Positions 20,146 through 30,003 of a DNA stretch of 64,000 nucleotides are shown in pieces; within the stretch, counting starts at the first letter, position 1, and the number at the start of each line of letters is the position of its first letter. Made by a program: the position numbers and the translations under genes. Source of the stretch: Chitinophaga varians (GTDB lineage: Bacteria; Bacteroidota; Bacteroidia; Chitinophagales; Chitinophagaceae); NCBI RefSeq assembly GCF_012641275.1, contig NZ_JABAIA010000004.1:186001-250000 (forward strand), read 5' to 3'. The notes under the pieces are model-generated. The model had not been told where the DNA came from. It saw only the letters and a list, made by a program, of their open reading frames with translations, and searched no databases.

Positions 20146-23100
20146 ATGGATAAGAAATTGTTATATACCGTTATAGATAACGTTGCCCTGCAATACCAGG
20201 AAAAAGTAGCGATAACTTCTCCCGGGGGGGACTTTACCTACAAGGAGCTCTATGATGCATCTGAATGGCTTAAGAACACTTTGTTGCAACTGGGACTTAA
20301 AAAGGGGCAGGTAGTGGCAGTATATATGAATGGAAGCTTTGATTATATAAGCTGTATACTTGCTGTTAATAAGGCCGGAGGCATTTTTATGCCTTTACTT
20401 CCTGAGAGCCCCGCAAAAAGATTAGCTGATATATGTGAAAGAGTATTACCGGCCTTTGTGATCACCACTGATGCACATTGCGGGGAAGCCATCAGGCTGG
20501 TAGCCGGATTATCATTTTTCTCAAAGGAAGAACAGCTGTTGTGCTACTCGGCAGCTGAGCAGTGTATCGAACGGATAGATGTCGCCGGTAGCCGGACAGT
20601 ATGGAAAACTACCACACCATATCCTGCACCGCCGGTGATGACCGGAGATGACAGTTGCTATATTATATATACCTCCGGATCTACCGGCGAACCGAAAATC
20701 ATTGAGGGTGTACACAAGGGGTTGGCCCATTTTATTCACTGGCAACTGAATACATTTGATGTCAGTAGCACCGATCGGGTTAGCCTGTTGGCGCCTGTGT
20801 CCTTTGATGTAAGCTTCCGGGACATATTTCTGCCGCTGGCCGCAGGAGGAACAGTATGTGTCCCCCCGGCGGCGGTGCGCGCTGAGCCAGCCAGGTTACG
20901 GTTATGGTTTGCTGATATGGGCATATCATTGGTCCATATTGTTCCATCTGTATTCAGATTACTGACAAAGGAGTTGGAACATCGCGGCGCCGCTCCTGAG
21001 CTTTCGGCCATCCGGTATATTTTCCTGGCAGGAGAACCCCTTTATTACAGAGATGCCATTAACTGGAAGCTGGTTGCCGGTGATAACGCTACATTGGTCA
21101 ACCTTTACGGGCCATCGGAAACAACCCTGGCGAAATTGTATTATAAAATTGATTTGACTTTACCTGATCTGAATGATACGGGCATAGTACCATTGGGTAA
21201 GCCCATAACAAATACCGGGGTAGCCATTATGCAGGGAAATACACTTTGCAACGAAGGTGAAATAGGAGAGATATGTATCAAAACACCGTTCCGGACCAAA
21301 GGGTATTGGAAAAATGAAGCGCTGACATCAGAAAAATTTGTGCAGAACCCCCTGCACAACGATCACACTGATATTATTTACAGAACAGGTGATTTGGGTA
21401 AGCAACAACAGGGTGGCGAGATCCTTTTCATGGGACGAAAAGACGGACAGCTCAAGATAAGGGGTAACAGGGTGGAGCTGCTGGAAGTGGAGCAGGTAGT
21501 TGCCACACTGTCCGGGGTAAAACAGGCGCTGGTCATACCTCATTATAAGGAGGATCATGACATCTTGCTGATCTGCTACTATACAGGGTCTGAAGAACTA
21601 CTACCGGAACAACGGTCTGTTTTGAACGACTACCTGCCGGAATATATGTTACCTGTGTATTGGGTGTATCTGGATGAATTTCCGTTGGGCATAAACGGCA
21701 AGGTAGACAGGACTGCCTTACCGCAGCCGGAGGCGCTCTTGTATAGTACAAAGGCGTTTGTCGCCCCGCATACTTCTCTGGAGAAAGCCCTGGCAAAAAT
21801 ATGGTCGGAGATACTTGGGCTTGAAAAAATAGGGACACAGCATAATTTCTTCGAACTGGGAGGGCATAGCTTGTCGGCGACCAGGGTTGTATCGGAAGTA
21901 TACCGAAAGTTGGGTATTGAATTTACTTTAAAGGAATTCTGGTCTCATACAACGGTAGCCTCATTGGCGCAGCTGCTGGCGTCAAAATATAATACGGAAT
22001 GGCGCCCGTTGCCGGTAGCGCCCAAAATGGAATATTACCAGCTGTCACCAGCACAAAAAAGCATGTGGCTGGCAAGCCAGATGGCTGGCTTTGAAAAAGC
22101 GTATGTAATAGGAGGCGTTTTTGTCCTCGCAGCTACTGTAAACAGAGATGTTCTGAATGAAGCGTTCAAAACAGTCATAGCAAGGCACGAGAGCCTGCGT
22201 ACTATTTTCCCTAAAATAAATGGTGAACCGGTACAGAAGGTCCTGTCGCCGGAGGAGTCTGACTTTTCAATCGAATACATCGATGTGGGTAAAAGTGACG
22301 CAGCATTGAACACAATAATAGACGAATACCTGGACATGCCGTTTTCGCTTGAAACAGGGCCTCTGATAAGAGCTGCGATGGTAGAGGAAAACGAACAGCA
22401 TTGCATCCTTGTATTGTTAATGCATCATATCATCTCTGATGCCTGGTCTAATAAGATTTTGCTACAGGAATTACTGGTGGCGTATGAATCGATTGTCAAT
22501 GATACCCCGCCATCACTGCCATCGTTGCCACTTCAGTATAAAGACTTCTCCCATTATGAGCATAGCAGACAAAAGGAGCTGGAGAAGGACCGTACGTACT
22601 GGTTAAAACAATTGCAGGGAATTGGCAATGAAGCCGCATTGCCAACGGATTATGACCCGAAGCAGGTGTTGACAAATATATCCGCTACCACCGGCTTTAA
22701 GTTGGGGAAAACACTGAGCGTGCAAGCCAGGAAGTACATACAGGTGCAAGAGGTAAGTCTCTTTATGCTGTTTGTATCAACATTGAATATATTATTGTTC
22801 CGTTATACCGGTAAAAATAAAATTTCATTGGGTACGCCTGTTGCAGGCAGACAACATCCGGACCTGGAAAGACAGATCGGACTTTACCTCAATTACGTGG
22901 TATTGAGATCGGAAATACAATCCGGTTTTTCGTTCAACGACTACCTGTTACTGGTGAAAAATGACATACTGAACGCATTTGAGCATCAGGCATATCCTTA
23001 TTATCAGTTAGCCACAGAGCTGGCGGGTGGCGCTTTGAAAGCCGGGCATCCGTTGTACAATGTGCTCATTGTGATGAACAATGCGTCACTGAACGCAGAT

Positions 23101-23409
23101 GATAAAGATATACAGGACATGAAACGGATACTTGGATTCAGCGGGTACCGGTTTGAGCATAAGTATAGCAAACTGGATATAAGTTGCTTCGTCAATGATG
23201 AGGAGGAAATTTCATTCAGTATTGAGTATAGGACCGAATTATATAATCCGGAAACAATTGCGTCCTTTGGCGACAAGTGGAAACAGATCCTGGAGCTGGC
23301 CATAAAACAACCTGAACTGACAGTTGGTGATATCCTGTATCAGGTTGCCGAAAAAGAAGAACAAGCTTTTCTGATGGATAGCATGGATACAATTGCGGAT
23401 GAGTTCTAA
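20146..23409 (+). CDS. NRPS subunit A-T-C (residue 4)
   Basis: A 1087-aa A-T-C protein. The A domain has YTSGSTGEPK near 174, the T domain LGGHSL near 571, and the C domain HHIISDA near 760. The last position is Ala where all its neighbours have Gly (HHxxxDG). This variant occurs in functional C domains, so loss of activity should not be assumed. The pocket reads about DVRIFALLA plus Lys, the only one of the seven with Phe at the position equivalent to 299 of GrsA. The segment after the nucleotide loop also deviates (HKGLAHFIHWQ rather than HKSLSHFIHWE). The tail is TIADEF. These changes make it the likeliest module to load a different residue. Confidence 0.92.
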   Translation: MDKKLLYTVIDNVALQYQEKVAITSPGGDFTYKELYDASEWLKNTLLQLGLKKGQVVAVYMNGSFDYISCILAVNKAGGIFMPLLPESPAKRLADICERVLPAFVITTDAHCGEAIRLVAGLSFFSKEEQLLCYSAAEQCIERIDVAGSRTVWKTTTPYPAPPVMTGDDSCYIIYTSGSTGEPKIIEGVHKGLAHFIHWQLNTFDVSSTDRVSLLAPVSFDVSFRDIFLPLAAGGTVCVPPAAVRAEPARLRLWFADMGISLVHIVPSVFRLLTKELEHRGAAPELSAIRYIFLAGEPLYYRDAINWKLVAGDNATLVNLYGPSETTLAKLYYKIDLTLPDLNDTGIVPLGKPITNTGVAIMQGNTLCNEGEIGEICIKTPFRTKGYWKNEALTSEKFVQNPLHNDHTDIIYRTGDLGKQQQGGEILFMGRKDGQLKIRGNRVELLEVEQVVATLSGVKQALVIPHYKEDHDILLICYYTGSEELLPEQRSVLNDYLPEYMLPVYWVYLDEFPLGINGKVDRTALPQPEALLYSTKAFVAPHTSLEKALAKIWSEILGLEKIGTQHNFFELGGHSLSATRVVSEVYRKLGIEFTLKEFWSHTTVASLAQLLASKYNTEWRPLPVAPKMEYYQLSPAQKSMWLASQMAGFEKAYVIGGVFVLAATVNRDVLNEAFKTVIARHESLRTIFPKINGEPVQKVLSPEESDFSIEYIDVGKSDAALNTIIDEYLDMPFSLETGPLIRAAMVEENEQHCILVLLMHHIISDAWSNKILLQELLVAYESIVNDTPPSLPSLPLQYKDFSHYEHSRQKELEKDRTYWLKQLQGIGNEAALPTDYDPKQVLTNISATTGFKLGKTLSVQARKYIQVQEVSLFMLFVSTLNILLFRYTGKNKISLGTPVAGRQHPDLERQIGLYLNYVVLRSEIQSGFSFNDYLLLVKNDILNAFEHQAYPYYQLATELAGGALKAGHPLYNVLIVMNNASLNADDKDIQDMKRILGFSGYRFEHKYSKLDISCFVNDEEEISFSIEYRTELYNPETIASFGDKWKQILELAIKQPELTVGDILYQVAEKEEQAFLMDSMDTIADEF

Positions 23410-23439
23410 AATCCCGTTAACCTGCAAAAGTGTTAATCT

Positions 23440-26400
23440 ATGGCAGATAAGAAAGTACTGCACACCCTGATCGATGAAATGGCGGATGAACAGGCACAGC
23501 ATGTTGCCATCAGCAGCCCGGAGGGAGATATTTCCTACAATACGCTAAAAGAACGGTCTGATCATATCGCCGGTTACCTGCTGCAACTACAGTTTAACAG
23601 ACAGGATGTAATAGGCATATACATGGGAAAGAGCATTGGGTATATTGTCAGTTTGCTGGGCGTAAACAAAGCGGGAGGGATTTTTATGCCGCTTGATCCT
23701 GGTTATCCTGTATTGAGAATGGAAAAACTTTTGAGAAAAGCTGGTGTAGCGTGGTTCCTGACAAACCATAAGCAGGAAGAAGAGTTACTGGGTATGTTAT
23801 TGTCGACGGGCCTGGCCAATACCAGGGTACATGTGATCATCCTCAATGAAGAACAACGCCCGGTAAAGCTGGTGGTAGCAGAGAATAACAAGATTATTAT
23901 CTCCGAGCCTGTAAATAATCTGTCAGCATCATCCCTGGATATACCGCTTTCCGGAGAGGACAGTAATTATCTGCTGTATACCTCCGGTTCCACCGGAGAA
24001 CCGAAGCTTATCGAAGGATGTCACAAATCCCTGAGTCATTTTATTCACTGGGAAGTAGCGGAGTTTAAGCTCGATAGTAGCGTTAATGTCAGTCACCTGG
24101 CAGCTACCACATTTGATGTTAGCCTGCGGGACATATTTGTGCCCTTGCTGGCAGGTGGTAAGCTTTCAATACCGCCGGAGGGCCTTTTGGGGTCACCCAG
24201 GGAGCTTTGGAATTGGATGGCCGAAGAAAAAATATCGCTTATTCACACCGTCCCCTCCATTTTTCGTTCCTTTATACAGGAACTGAAACAGGGAACGGTC
24301 AGTGCCGGCCAGATCAGTCATCTCAAATATATATTAATAGCCGGGGAAGCCTTGTATGTAAAAGATGTCCTGGAATGGAGAGTATGGATGGGAGATAGTG
24401 TTTCACTGGTAAATCTTTATGGTCCCTCAGAAACCACCCTGGCGAAAATTTTCAACAGAATAGAGGAGGTGCCGGATGAGCCGCACGAAATTATTCCTTT
24501 GGGTACTCCTTTGCCGGGAACAAAAGTATTGATCCTCAGTGAAAATCTATTGTGTAGCGCAGGAGCTGTGGGAGAAATCTGTATTAAAACACCTTTCCGC
24601 TCCAAGGGTTATTATCACGATCCGCAATTAACCAGCGCCGCTTTTGTCCAGAATCCGCTGCATGCCAATTTTGAAGATATCATTTACCGTACCGGTGACC
24701 TGGGCCGCTATCAGAAAGATGGCACCATACAATTTGTAGGGAGAAATGACAGGCAGGTAAAGATAAGAGGCAACCGGGTGGAAATGAACGAAGTGGAAAC
24801 GGCAATAAAAAAGATGCCGGCCATAGAGCAGGTGCTGGTTAAACCGGTACAACAAAAGAACATGGAGTTCATATTAATTGCGTACTACAAGGAAAATACC
24901 ATTGTAAGTGCCAATGAGATAATCTCCTTCCTGCGACAACAACTGCCTTCCTCCTTTATTCCATCATATTTTGTAAAGCTGGATAACTTCCCGCTTAACC
25001 TGAATGGGAAAATTGATGTCAAAGCGTTGCCCCTGCCAGAGGAATTGCTTTACCAGGATGAAGACTTTGCGGCACCTGAAACCTTTACAGAGAAGCAGGT
25101 GGCAGATATCTGGTCTGCTGTGCTGGGACATAATAAATTAAGCACCACCCTGTCGTTTTTCGTGCAGGGCGGCCATAGCCTGTCTGCTACCAGAATCATT
25201 TCCCAGATTTACCGGGAGATGGGGAAGGAAATATCGATCAGGGAGTTTTTCGATCATCCAACTATAAAGGAACAAGCCAGATTACTCGAAATCAAGCATA
25301 GACAGGCATATCAGATCATTAAAAAAGTGGCGCCTGCAGCATATTATCCACTGTCATATATCCAACGTAATATCTGGATATATCACCAGAAGGAAGGGGC
25401 GCAATCGCTCTACAATATGCCGGTTTCCTGCATCATTAGCGGAGATATAGATTTTGAGGCACTGAATAATGCCTTTAAATCCGTTATACGCCGGCATGAA
25501 GCACTGCGTACGGGTTTTATTATGGCAGACGGCGTACCCGTGCAAAAAGTACATGAGGAAGTTGACTTTTCACTGGAGCTGAGACTGGATAATACCGGCG
25601 GATACAGCGCTGAAGACATAGACCGCTATCAGCAACGGGAACTGATTCGGCCTTTTGATATAGAAAAACCACCATTAATCAGAGGTCAGGTAATTGACCT
25701 GGGAGAAAAAAGATACCTGCTGTTATTAACCATTCATCACCTTGTATGTGATGGATGGTCCATCGGATTATTGATTGATGAAGTGTTGACTTTTTATACC
25801 GCCTACCGGCAGGGACAGGAGGCAGACTTGTTACCACTGTCGCTACAGTATAAGGATTACGCCGACTGGTTTAACAGGATGGCTGATGATAAAATGAACA
25901 TTCACCGGAAATACTGGCAGGAACAGCTGGCTGATATAATACCATTGGCGCTGCCACTGGACAGAGGCTTTGATCAACGACGCACATATGAAGGAAAAGT
26001 AATTCCGGTGACATTTTCCGCGGAACTGTCTGACAGCCTCAGGGCCATGGCAGACAAAACAGGTACAAGTCTGTTTATAATTGTGTTGTCTGCCATTAAT
26101 ATGTTATTGTATAAATATAGCGGCCAGTCATCTTTATATATCGGGGCGCCTATAGCCGGAAGGGTAGACCAACACCTGGAGCCGCTCATCGGCGTATTCC
26201 TGAATTACCTGGTACTTAAAACGGATATCAACAGGGAGGCCACATACCTACAGTTTATTGAACAGGTGAGAACAAATACACTGGCGGCATTTGATCACCA
26301 GGGGTATCCATATGGATTACTGGTTGAAGAATTTTACCCGGACGGCAATGTAAATAACAGAAATCCATTTTATGACGTGCTGATCGTCATGAATAACCGG

Positions 26401-26736
26401 GAGTTGAACGGCACTGCACAACGACAGTCAGATCTACAGGAAATACTGGGGGCAGAAAAGATATCCCTGGACAGCAGTACCAGTAAGGTGGCTATTACAT
26501 TCTTTGTTACAGATGCCGAACAGATTCATATCAATGTGGAGTATAGCACAGAACTTTTTGAATATCATACCATGGAGACGATGATAGCAACAATGCAAAA
26601 AGTATTTGCTCTCATTCCCCAACATGGCGAGACAACATTAAAAGACCTCAACACTTTCATCTCAGATGAAGGAGAGCAACGTTCTGCTATAGAACTGTCG
26701 GCCGCCAACCTGAATTTTATCACTGAAGAGTTTTAA
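23440..26736 (+). CDS. NRPS subunit A-T-C (residue 5)
   Basis: A 1098-aa A-T-C protein. The A domain has YTSGSTGEPK near 176 and NLYGPSETT, the T domain reads VQGGHSL near 574 (LGGHSL elsewhere; the phosphopantetheine Ser is kept), and the C domain has HHLVCDG near 766. The pocket reads about DVRTLALLA plus Lys. Upstream of the pocket Asp it has AATTFDVS where its neighbours have APVSFDVS. The N-terminus is MADKKVLHTLID and the tail FITEEF. The 30-nt gap before it is one of the longer spacings among the NRPS genes. It should join residues 5 and 6. Confidence 0.93.
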   Translation: MADKKVLHTLIDEMADEQAQHVAISSPEGDISYNTLKERSDHIAGYLLQLQFNRQDVIGIYMGKSIGYIVSLLGVNKAGGIFMPLDPGYPVLRMEKLLRKAGVAWFLTNHKQEEELLGMLLSTGLANTRVHVIILNEEQRPVKLVVAENNKIIISEPVNNLSASSLDIPLSGEDSNYLLYTSGSTGEPKLIEGCHKSLSHFIHWEVAEFKLDSSVNVSHLAATTFDVSLRDIFVPLLAGGKLSIPPEGLLGSPRELWNWMAEEKISLIHTVPSIFRSFIQELKQGTVSAGQISHLKYILIAGEALYVKDVLEWRVWMGDSVSLVNLYGPSETTLAKIFNRIEEVPDEPHEIIPLGTPLPGTKVLILSENLLCSAGAVGEICIKTPFRSKGYYHDPQLTSAAFVQNPLHANFEDIIYRTGDLGRYQKDGTIQFVGRNDRQVKIRGNRVEMNEVETAIKKMPAIEQVLVKPVQQKNMEFILIAYYKENTIVSANEIISFLRQQLPSSFIPSYFVKLDNFPLNLNGKIDVKALPLPEELLYQDEDFAAPETFTEKQVADIWSAVLGHNKLSTTLSFFVQGGHSLSATRIISQIYREMGKEISIREFFDHPTIKEQARLLEIKHRQAYQIIKKVAPAAYYPLSYIQRNIWIYHQKEGAQSLYNMPVSCIISGDIDFEALNNAFKSVIRRHEALRTGFIMADGVPVQKVHEEVDFSLELRLDNTGGYSAEDIDRYQQRELIRPFDIEKPPLIRGQVIDLGEKRYLLLLTIHHLVCDGWSIGLLIDEVLTFYTAYRQGQEADLLPLSLQYKDYADWFNRMADDKMNIHRKYWQEQLADIIPLALPLDRGFDQRRTYEGKVIPVTFSAELSDSLRAMADKTGTSLFIIVLSAINMLLYKYSGQSSLYIGAPIAGRVDQHLEPLIGVFLNYLVLKTDINREATYLQFIEQVRTNTLAAFDHQGYPYGLLVEEFYPDGNVNNRNPFYDVLIVMNNRELNGTAQRQSDLQEILGAEKISLDSSTSKVAITFFVTDAEQIHINVEYSTELFEYHTMETMIATMQKVFALIPQHGETTLKDLNTFISDEGEQRSAIELSAANLNFITEEF

Positions 26737-26745
26737 TTGGTAACT

Positions 26746-29700
26746 ATGAACAAACGGGTCTTATCAACATTGATAGACGATTGGGCTGCCCGCCATCCGG
26801 AGCGTATTGCTGTGGAGTCAACGGATGGTATGTTTACGTATGGGAATTTGTCCGACGCCACTGATATGGTAGCGAAAAGCCTGGCCGCCCTCTCTGTTAA
26901 AACGGGGGATATTGTGGCAGTATACCTGCCGTCATCCTTTAAATATATTGCCGGTATTATAGGTGTAAACAAGGCAGGAGCGATTTTTATGCCGCTTGAA
27001 GTGGATTACCCGCCTGCCAGGCTTAGGCAACTGTTGCTTACAGTAAAACCTGCTTTTGTTATTACTACGTCTGCGCTTAAAGATAAACTGTCCGGCATAA
27101 TGGGTAATGAGGATGTTCCCGGTCTTATCTGGGACGACGATAGTACAGCAGCAGGCCTTCGATGTAACAGACAGGCAGTGGACCACCGGGATGTCCGTTT
27201 GCCGGAACTGGACGGGAACGAAAGCAACTATCTGATCTATACTTCAGGGTCAACCGGAACGCCAAAGATCATAGAGGGGGTGCATAAAAGCCTCAGCCAC
27301 TTTGTCCATTGGGAAGTGGAGACATTTAATCTGGGGCCTGACGTAAGATGCTGCCAGTTTGCTCCTGTTTCATTTGACGTGAGCTTCAGGGATATTTTCG
27401 TTCCCCTGCTGGCCGGTGGAACAATTGTTATCCCGGACGCTTCTGTTAAAAGAGATCCACGGAGATTGCTGGAATGGCTGATTGACCACTCGGTGACCCT
27501 GGTGCATATAGTGCCGTCTTATTTTAGAGAATTGACGGCGGTTATCCGCGCATCCGGCAAACCGGTTTCCACCTCATTGAAATACATATTGCTGGCAGGC
27601 GAGCCACTATATGGCAAAGATGTGAAAGAATGGTACGACGCAGCAGGGAAAGAGGTGCAGCTGGTTAATTTGTATGGTCCCAGTGAAACAACCCTGGCCA
27701 AGATATACAACAGGATCAGGGAGGTGCCGGCTAATGCAGGAGAAATCGTACCCCTGGGGCACCCTATCAGCAATACTGCCATCGCTATCATTCAGAATGG
27801 CCAACTTTGTAATATTGGCGAGATAGGTGAAATATATATAAAAACGCCATTCCGGAGCAAGGGGTATTGGGGAGATCCTGCACTGACTGCCGCCAGCTTT
27901 ATCCAAAATCCGCTACACCAGGATTATGAGGATATCCTGTATAAGACAGGTGATCTGGGAAAGTACCTGGCCGACAAAAGCATTACCTATGTTGGCAGGA
28001 TAGACTCACAGGTCAAAATCCGGGGAAACCGCGTAGAGCTGTCTGAAGTGATGCAAACAATAGCCGGCTATACCGGGATAAAGCATACGGAGGTTGTGTC
28101 AATAGAACAGGAAGATACAGGTACAATACTATGTTGTTACTATACCTGTGATAATGGTGATATTGATCAGACGGAGCTAAAACGGTACTTAGACAGGAAC
28201 TTGCCCGCATATATGCATCCGTCTTATTTCGTTAAACTGGATGCATTTCCGCTTAATCTGAACGGGAAAATTGATAAAAAGGCATTACCGAAACCGGAGG
28301 ATATGCTGTATCTCCAACAGGGGTTTGATCCGCCGGAAAACGAACTGGAAAAAGCGATTGCTGATATTTGGAGTAGTGTGTTGGGAATCGCTAAAATAGG
28401 CGTGAATCACTCGTTCTTTCAACTGGGAGGTCATAGCCTTACCGCAACAAAAATTGTTGCCGGAATACATCAGAAATTACATAAGCAAATAAGCCTGAAG
28501 GATTTTTTCGAGCATAATACGGTTAGTAAACTGGCGGTGCTGATCCAACATGCGGACGCTGATCTGCTGCAGCCCATAAGGCCGGTCGGGAAACGAGCAT
28601 ACTATCAGGCTACACCCGCTCAACAAAGAATTTACCTTGTTGAACAGCTGACGGATGATTTTTCCGCTTACAATATGTCGGCCGCATTTAAACTCTCAGG
28701 TGCAATAAATGAGACTGCCTTGCAGGGGGCCTTTAATGCATTGCTGCAAAAGCATGAGATATTAAGGACAACTTTTGTTGATATAGAAGGACATCTGCAG
28801 CAACAGGTCCACGATTGGAAAGAGATGGCAGTGGAGCATGTTGTAGCAGACCAGACATCGTTTTCCCCGCAAACTGCCCACACCTACATACAGGATGAAA
28901 TGAAACGGCGTTTCGACCTGGAAAAAGATTTGCTTTGGCACGTAAGGTTGGTCCATTTTGCCGATAAGCAGTACCTCCTGCAGTTTACCATCCATCATAT
29001 TATTTGTGACGGCTGGTCCATGCAGGTATTGACAAAGGATTTCCTTACCGCGTACAGCGCGTTGGCAGCGGGTACACCGTTGCTTACCCCCAATCTGAAT
29101 GTCCAGTACAAAGACTATTCAAACTGGTTGTGGGAAAAATTGAAGAAGGATGATAACAAACGTCAATACTGGCACGAGAAACTGGGGAACACACTGCCGG
29201 AATTGTATCTTCCGCTTGACTTGCCCCGGCCGGAAGTGCGGAAGTATGAAGGAGATACCATTCAGTTTGATCTGGGTACAGACCTATCCGGTAAAATCAG
29301 GAATATTTGCACACAACAGGAGGCCAGTTTGTTCATCTTCTTTGAGGCAGTTGTAAAACTACTGCTCATGAAAATTTCCGGGCAAAATGATATCGTGATA
29401 GGCACCCCTGTTGCCGGCAGGGCACATCCGGAGCTGCAGGACCAGGTGGGCCTGTACCTCAATTACCTGGCATTAAGGACCCGGATAGACACTGACAGTA
29501 CCTTTGCTGCGCTGATGCGGAAAATCAAAAATGATACATACGAAAGCTACCAGTATCAACTATATCCATTTGAAAAACTGGCTGCGGAAATTACGGGAGG
29601 AGCTATTGAACTTGGAAGAAACCCACTGTATGATGTGTTGGTGGTGATGAATAACCAGGGACTGAACGCTGCAGATGCTGATATAAAAGAACTGGAAAAA

Positions 29701-29982
29701 ATCCTGGGCCTGGAATGGATACCAGTCTTCGATGCTGTCAGTAAAACAGATCTTACCTTCTTCATAAACGAAAGCGAAAATATCTCAGTAAATACAGAAT
29801 ACCGGACGGACATTTTCCACAAACAGACCATTACTAAACTCAATAGTGACTTGTTACTGCTGATAGAAATGGTCGTAAAAGATATTGCCCGTCCTGTAGA
29901 AGATGTGATAGAACAGCTGTCCGGCGCGCTGGAGGCAGAAATGCTTGAAAAGAACCAGCAACTGCTTAATGAAGATTTTTAA
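26746..29982 (+). CDS. NRPS subunit A-T-C (residue 6)
   Basis: A 1078-aa A-T-C protein. The A domain has YTSGSTGTPK near 163, the T domain LGGHSL near 560 and the C domain HHIICDG near 750. The pocket reads about DVRILALLA plus Lys, identical to the next subunit. I chose the ATG at 26,746, which gives MNKRVLSTLID in register with the other subunits; an in-frame TTG at 26,737 is possible but unlikely. Only 9 nt separate it from the upstream stop codon. The tail is LLNEDF. It should join residues 6 and 7. Confidence 0.93.
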   Translation: MNKRVLSTLIDDWAARHPERIAVESTDGMFTYGNLSDATDMVAKSLAALSVKTGDIVAVYLPSSFKYIAGIIGVNKAGAIFMPLEVDYPPARLRQLLLTVKPAFVITTSALKDKLSGIMGNEDVPGLIWDDDSTAAGLRCNRQAVDHRDVRLPELDGNESNYLIYTSGSTGTPKIIEGVHKSLSHFVHWEVETFNLGPDVRCCQFAPVSFDVSFRDIFVPLLAGGTIVIPDASVKRDPRRLLEWLIDHSVTLVHIVPSYFRELTAVIRASGKPVSTSLKYILLAGEPLYGKDVKEWYDAAGKEVQLVNLYGPSETTLAKIYNRIREVPANAGEIVPLGHPISNTAIAIIQNGQLCNIGEIGEIYIKTPFRSKGYWGDPALTAASFIQNPLHQDYEDILYKTGDLGKYLADKSITYVGRIDSQVKIRGNRVELSEVMQTIAGYTGIKHTEVVSIEQEDTGTILCCYYTCDNGDIDQTELKRYLDRNLPAYMHPSYFVKLDAFPLNLNGKIDKKALPKPEDMLYLQQGFDPPENELEKAIADIWSSVLGIAKIGVNHSFFQLGGHSLTATKIVAGIHQKLHKQISLKDFFEHNTVSKLAVLIQHADADLLQPIRPVGKRAYYQATPAQQRIYLVEQLTDDFSAYNMSAAFKLSGAINETALQGAFNALLQKHEILRTTFVDIEGHLQQQVHDWKEMAVEHVVADQTSFSPQTAHTYIQDEMKRRFDLEKDLLWHVRLVHFADKQYLLQFTIHHIICDGWSMQVLTKDFLTAYSALAAGTPLLTPNLNVQYKDYSNWLWEKLKKDDNKRQYWHEKLGNTLPELYLPLDLPRPEVRKYEGDTIQFDLGTDLSGKIRNICTQQEASLFIFFEAVVKLLLMKISGQNDIVIGTPVAGRAHPELQDQVGLYLNYLALRTRIDTDSTFAALMRKIKNDTYESYQYQLYPFEKLAAEITGGAIELGRNPLYDVLVVMNNQGLNAADADIKELEKILGLEWIPVFDAVSKTDLTFFINESENISVNTEYRTDIFHKQTITKLNSDLLLLIEMVVKDIARPVEDVIEQLSGALEAEMLEKNQQLLNEDF

Positions 29983-30003
29983 TGTTCTCATAAAACCTAT
30001 GCT

